Positions 5,255 to 5,281 of a stretch of DNA of 5,281 bases are shown in pieces; within the stretch, counting starts at the first letter, position 1, and the number at the start of each line of letters is the position of its first letter. Under the pieces are notes generated by a model. That model was not told the origin of the DNA, made no database searches, and was given only the letters and a program-made list of their open reading frames with translations. The stretch comes from Blautia sp. (GTDB lineage: Bacteria > Bacillota > Clostridia > Lachnospirales > Lachnospiraceae). The translations under genes and the position numbers were made by a program. The DNA lies in NCBI GenBank assembly GCA_030841965.1, contig JAUUSJ010000211.1, positions 1-5,281 of the forward strand, given 5' to 3'.

Positions 5255-5281
5255 ATTCTGATGCAAAATATGGTAAAAATC

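Noticed and set aside
5261..5281. Possible start of a divergent plus-strand gene, ATG with GGGA seven bases upstream and TATAAT at 5214-5219
   Set aside because: Only seven codons are inside the window and no matching -35 is seen, so a gene cannot be supported.

Overview
The window is AT-rich and its Shine-Dalgarno sequences are mostly strong purine tracts (AAAGGAGG, GGGAGG). Together with the protein families present, this points to a low-GC Firmicute, most likely a gut Clostridia/Lachnospiraceae-type genome. That placement is an inference from composition and family resemblance; no rRNA or marker gene is present. Every recognisable gene lies on the minus strand, so transcription runs from high to low coordinates.

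Reading in the direction of transcription, the right end (about 5281 to 4846) holds a predicted promoter and two broken genes that look like a former toxin-antitoxin-type pair. The first is a small acidic antitoxin-like protein disrupted by a one-base homopolymer frameshift and an in-frame TAG. The second is the first ~30 residues of a zeta-toxin-like P-loop ATPase with a spoiled Walker A motif. Two intact genes follow at once: a 179-residue three-helix membrane protein of unknown function (GTG start) and a ROK-family sugar kinase/regulator homologue lacking the usual zinc-binding motif. All four are tightly spaced and probably co-transcribed.

The middle (about 3390 to 2935) holds the decayed C-terminal tail of a MATE-family multidrug/cation antiporter. 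It carries an in-frame TAG, an internal deletion with frameshift, and still its own terminator hairpin just after the stop. A convincing promoter, Shine-Dalgarno and ATG sit directly in front of this tail, as if most of the gene body had been deleted.

The left half (2934 to 219) is a two-gene operon: a complete Fic-domain protein (probable AMP-transferase with its own inhibitory helix and a C-terminal winged helix), then a complete type I restriction-modification methyltransferase subunit HsdM. The stop codon of fic abuts the start codon of hsdM (TAG then ATG). The region upstream of fic carries a nested set of inverted repeats over the predicted promoter. No hsdS or hsdR is visible; hsdM is followed by about 218 bases of non-coding, GC-shifted sequence with hairpins and G-runs that looks like a dispersed repeat element.

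Overall this is an accessory, decaying locus: one intact Fic-HsdM module and one intact membrane protein-ROK pair, placed among at least three gene remnants.
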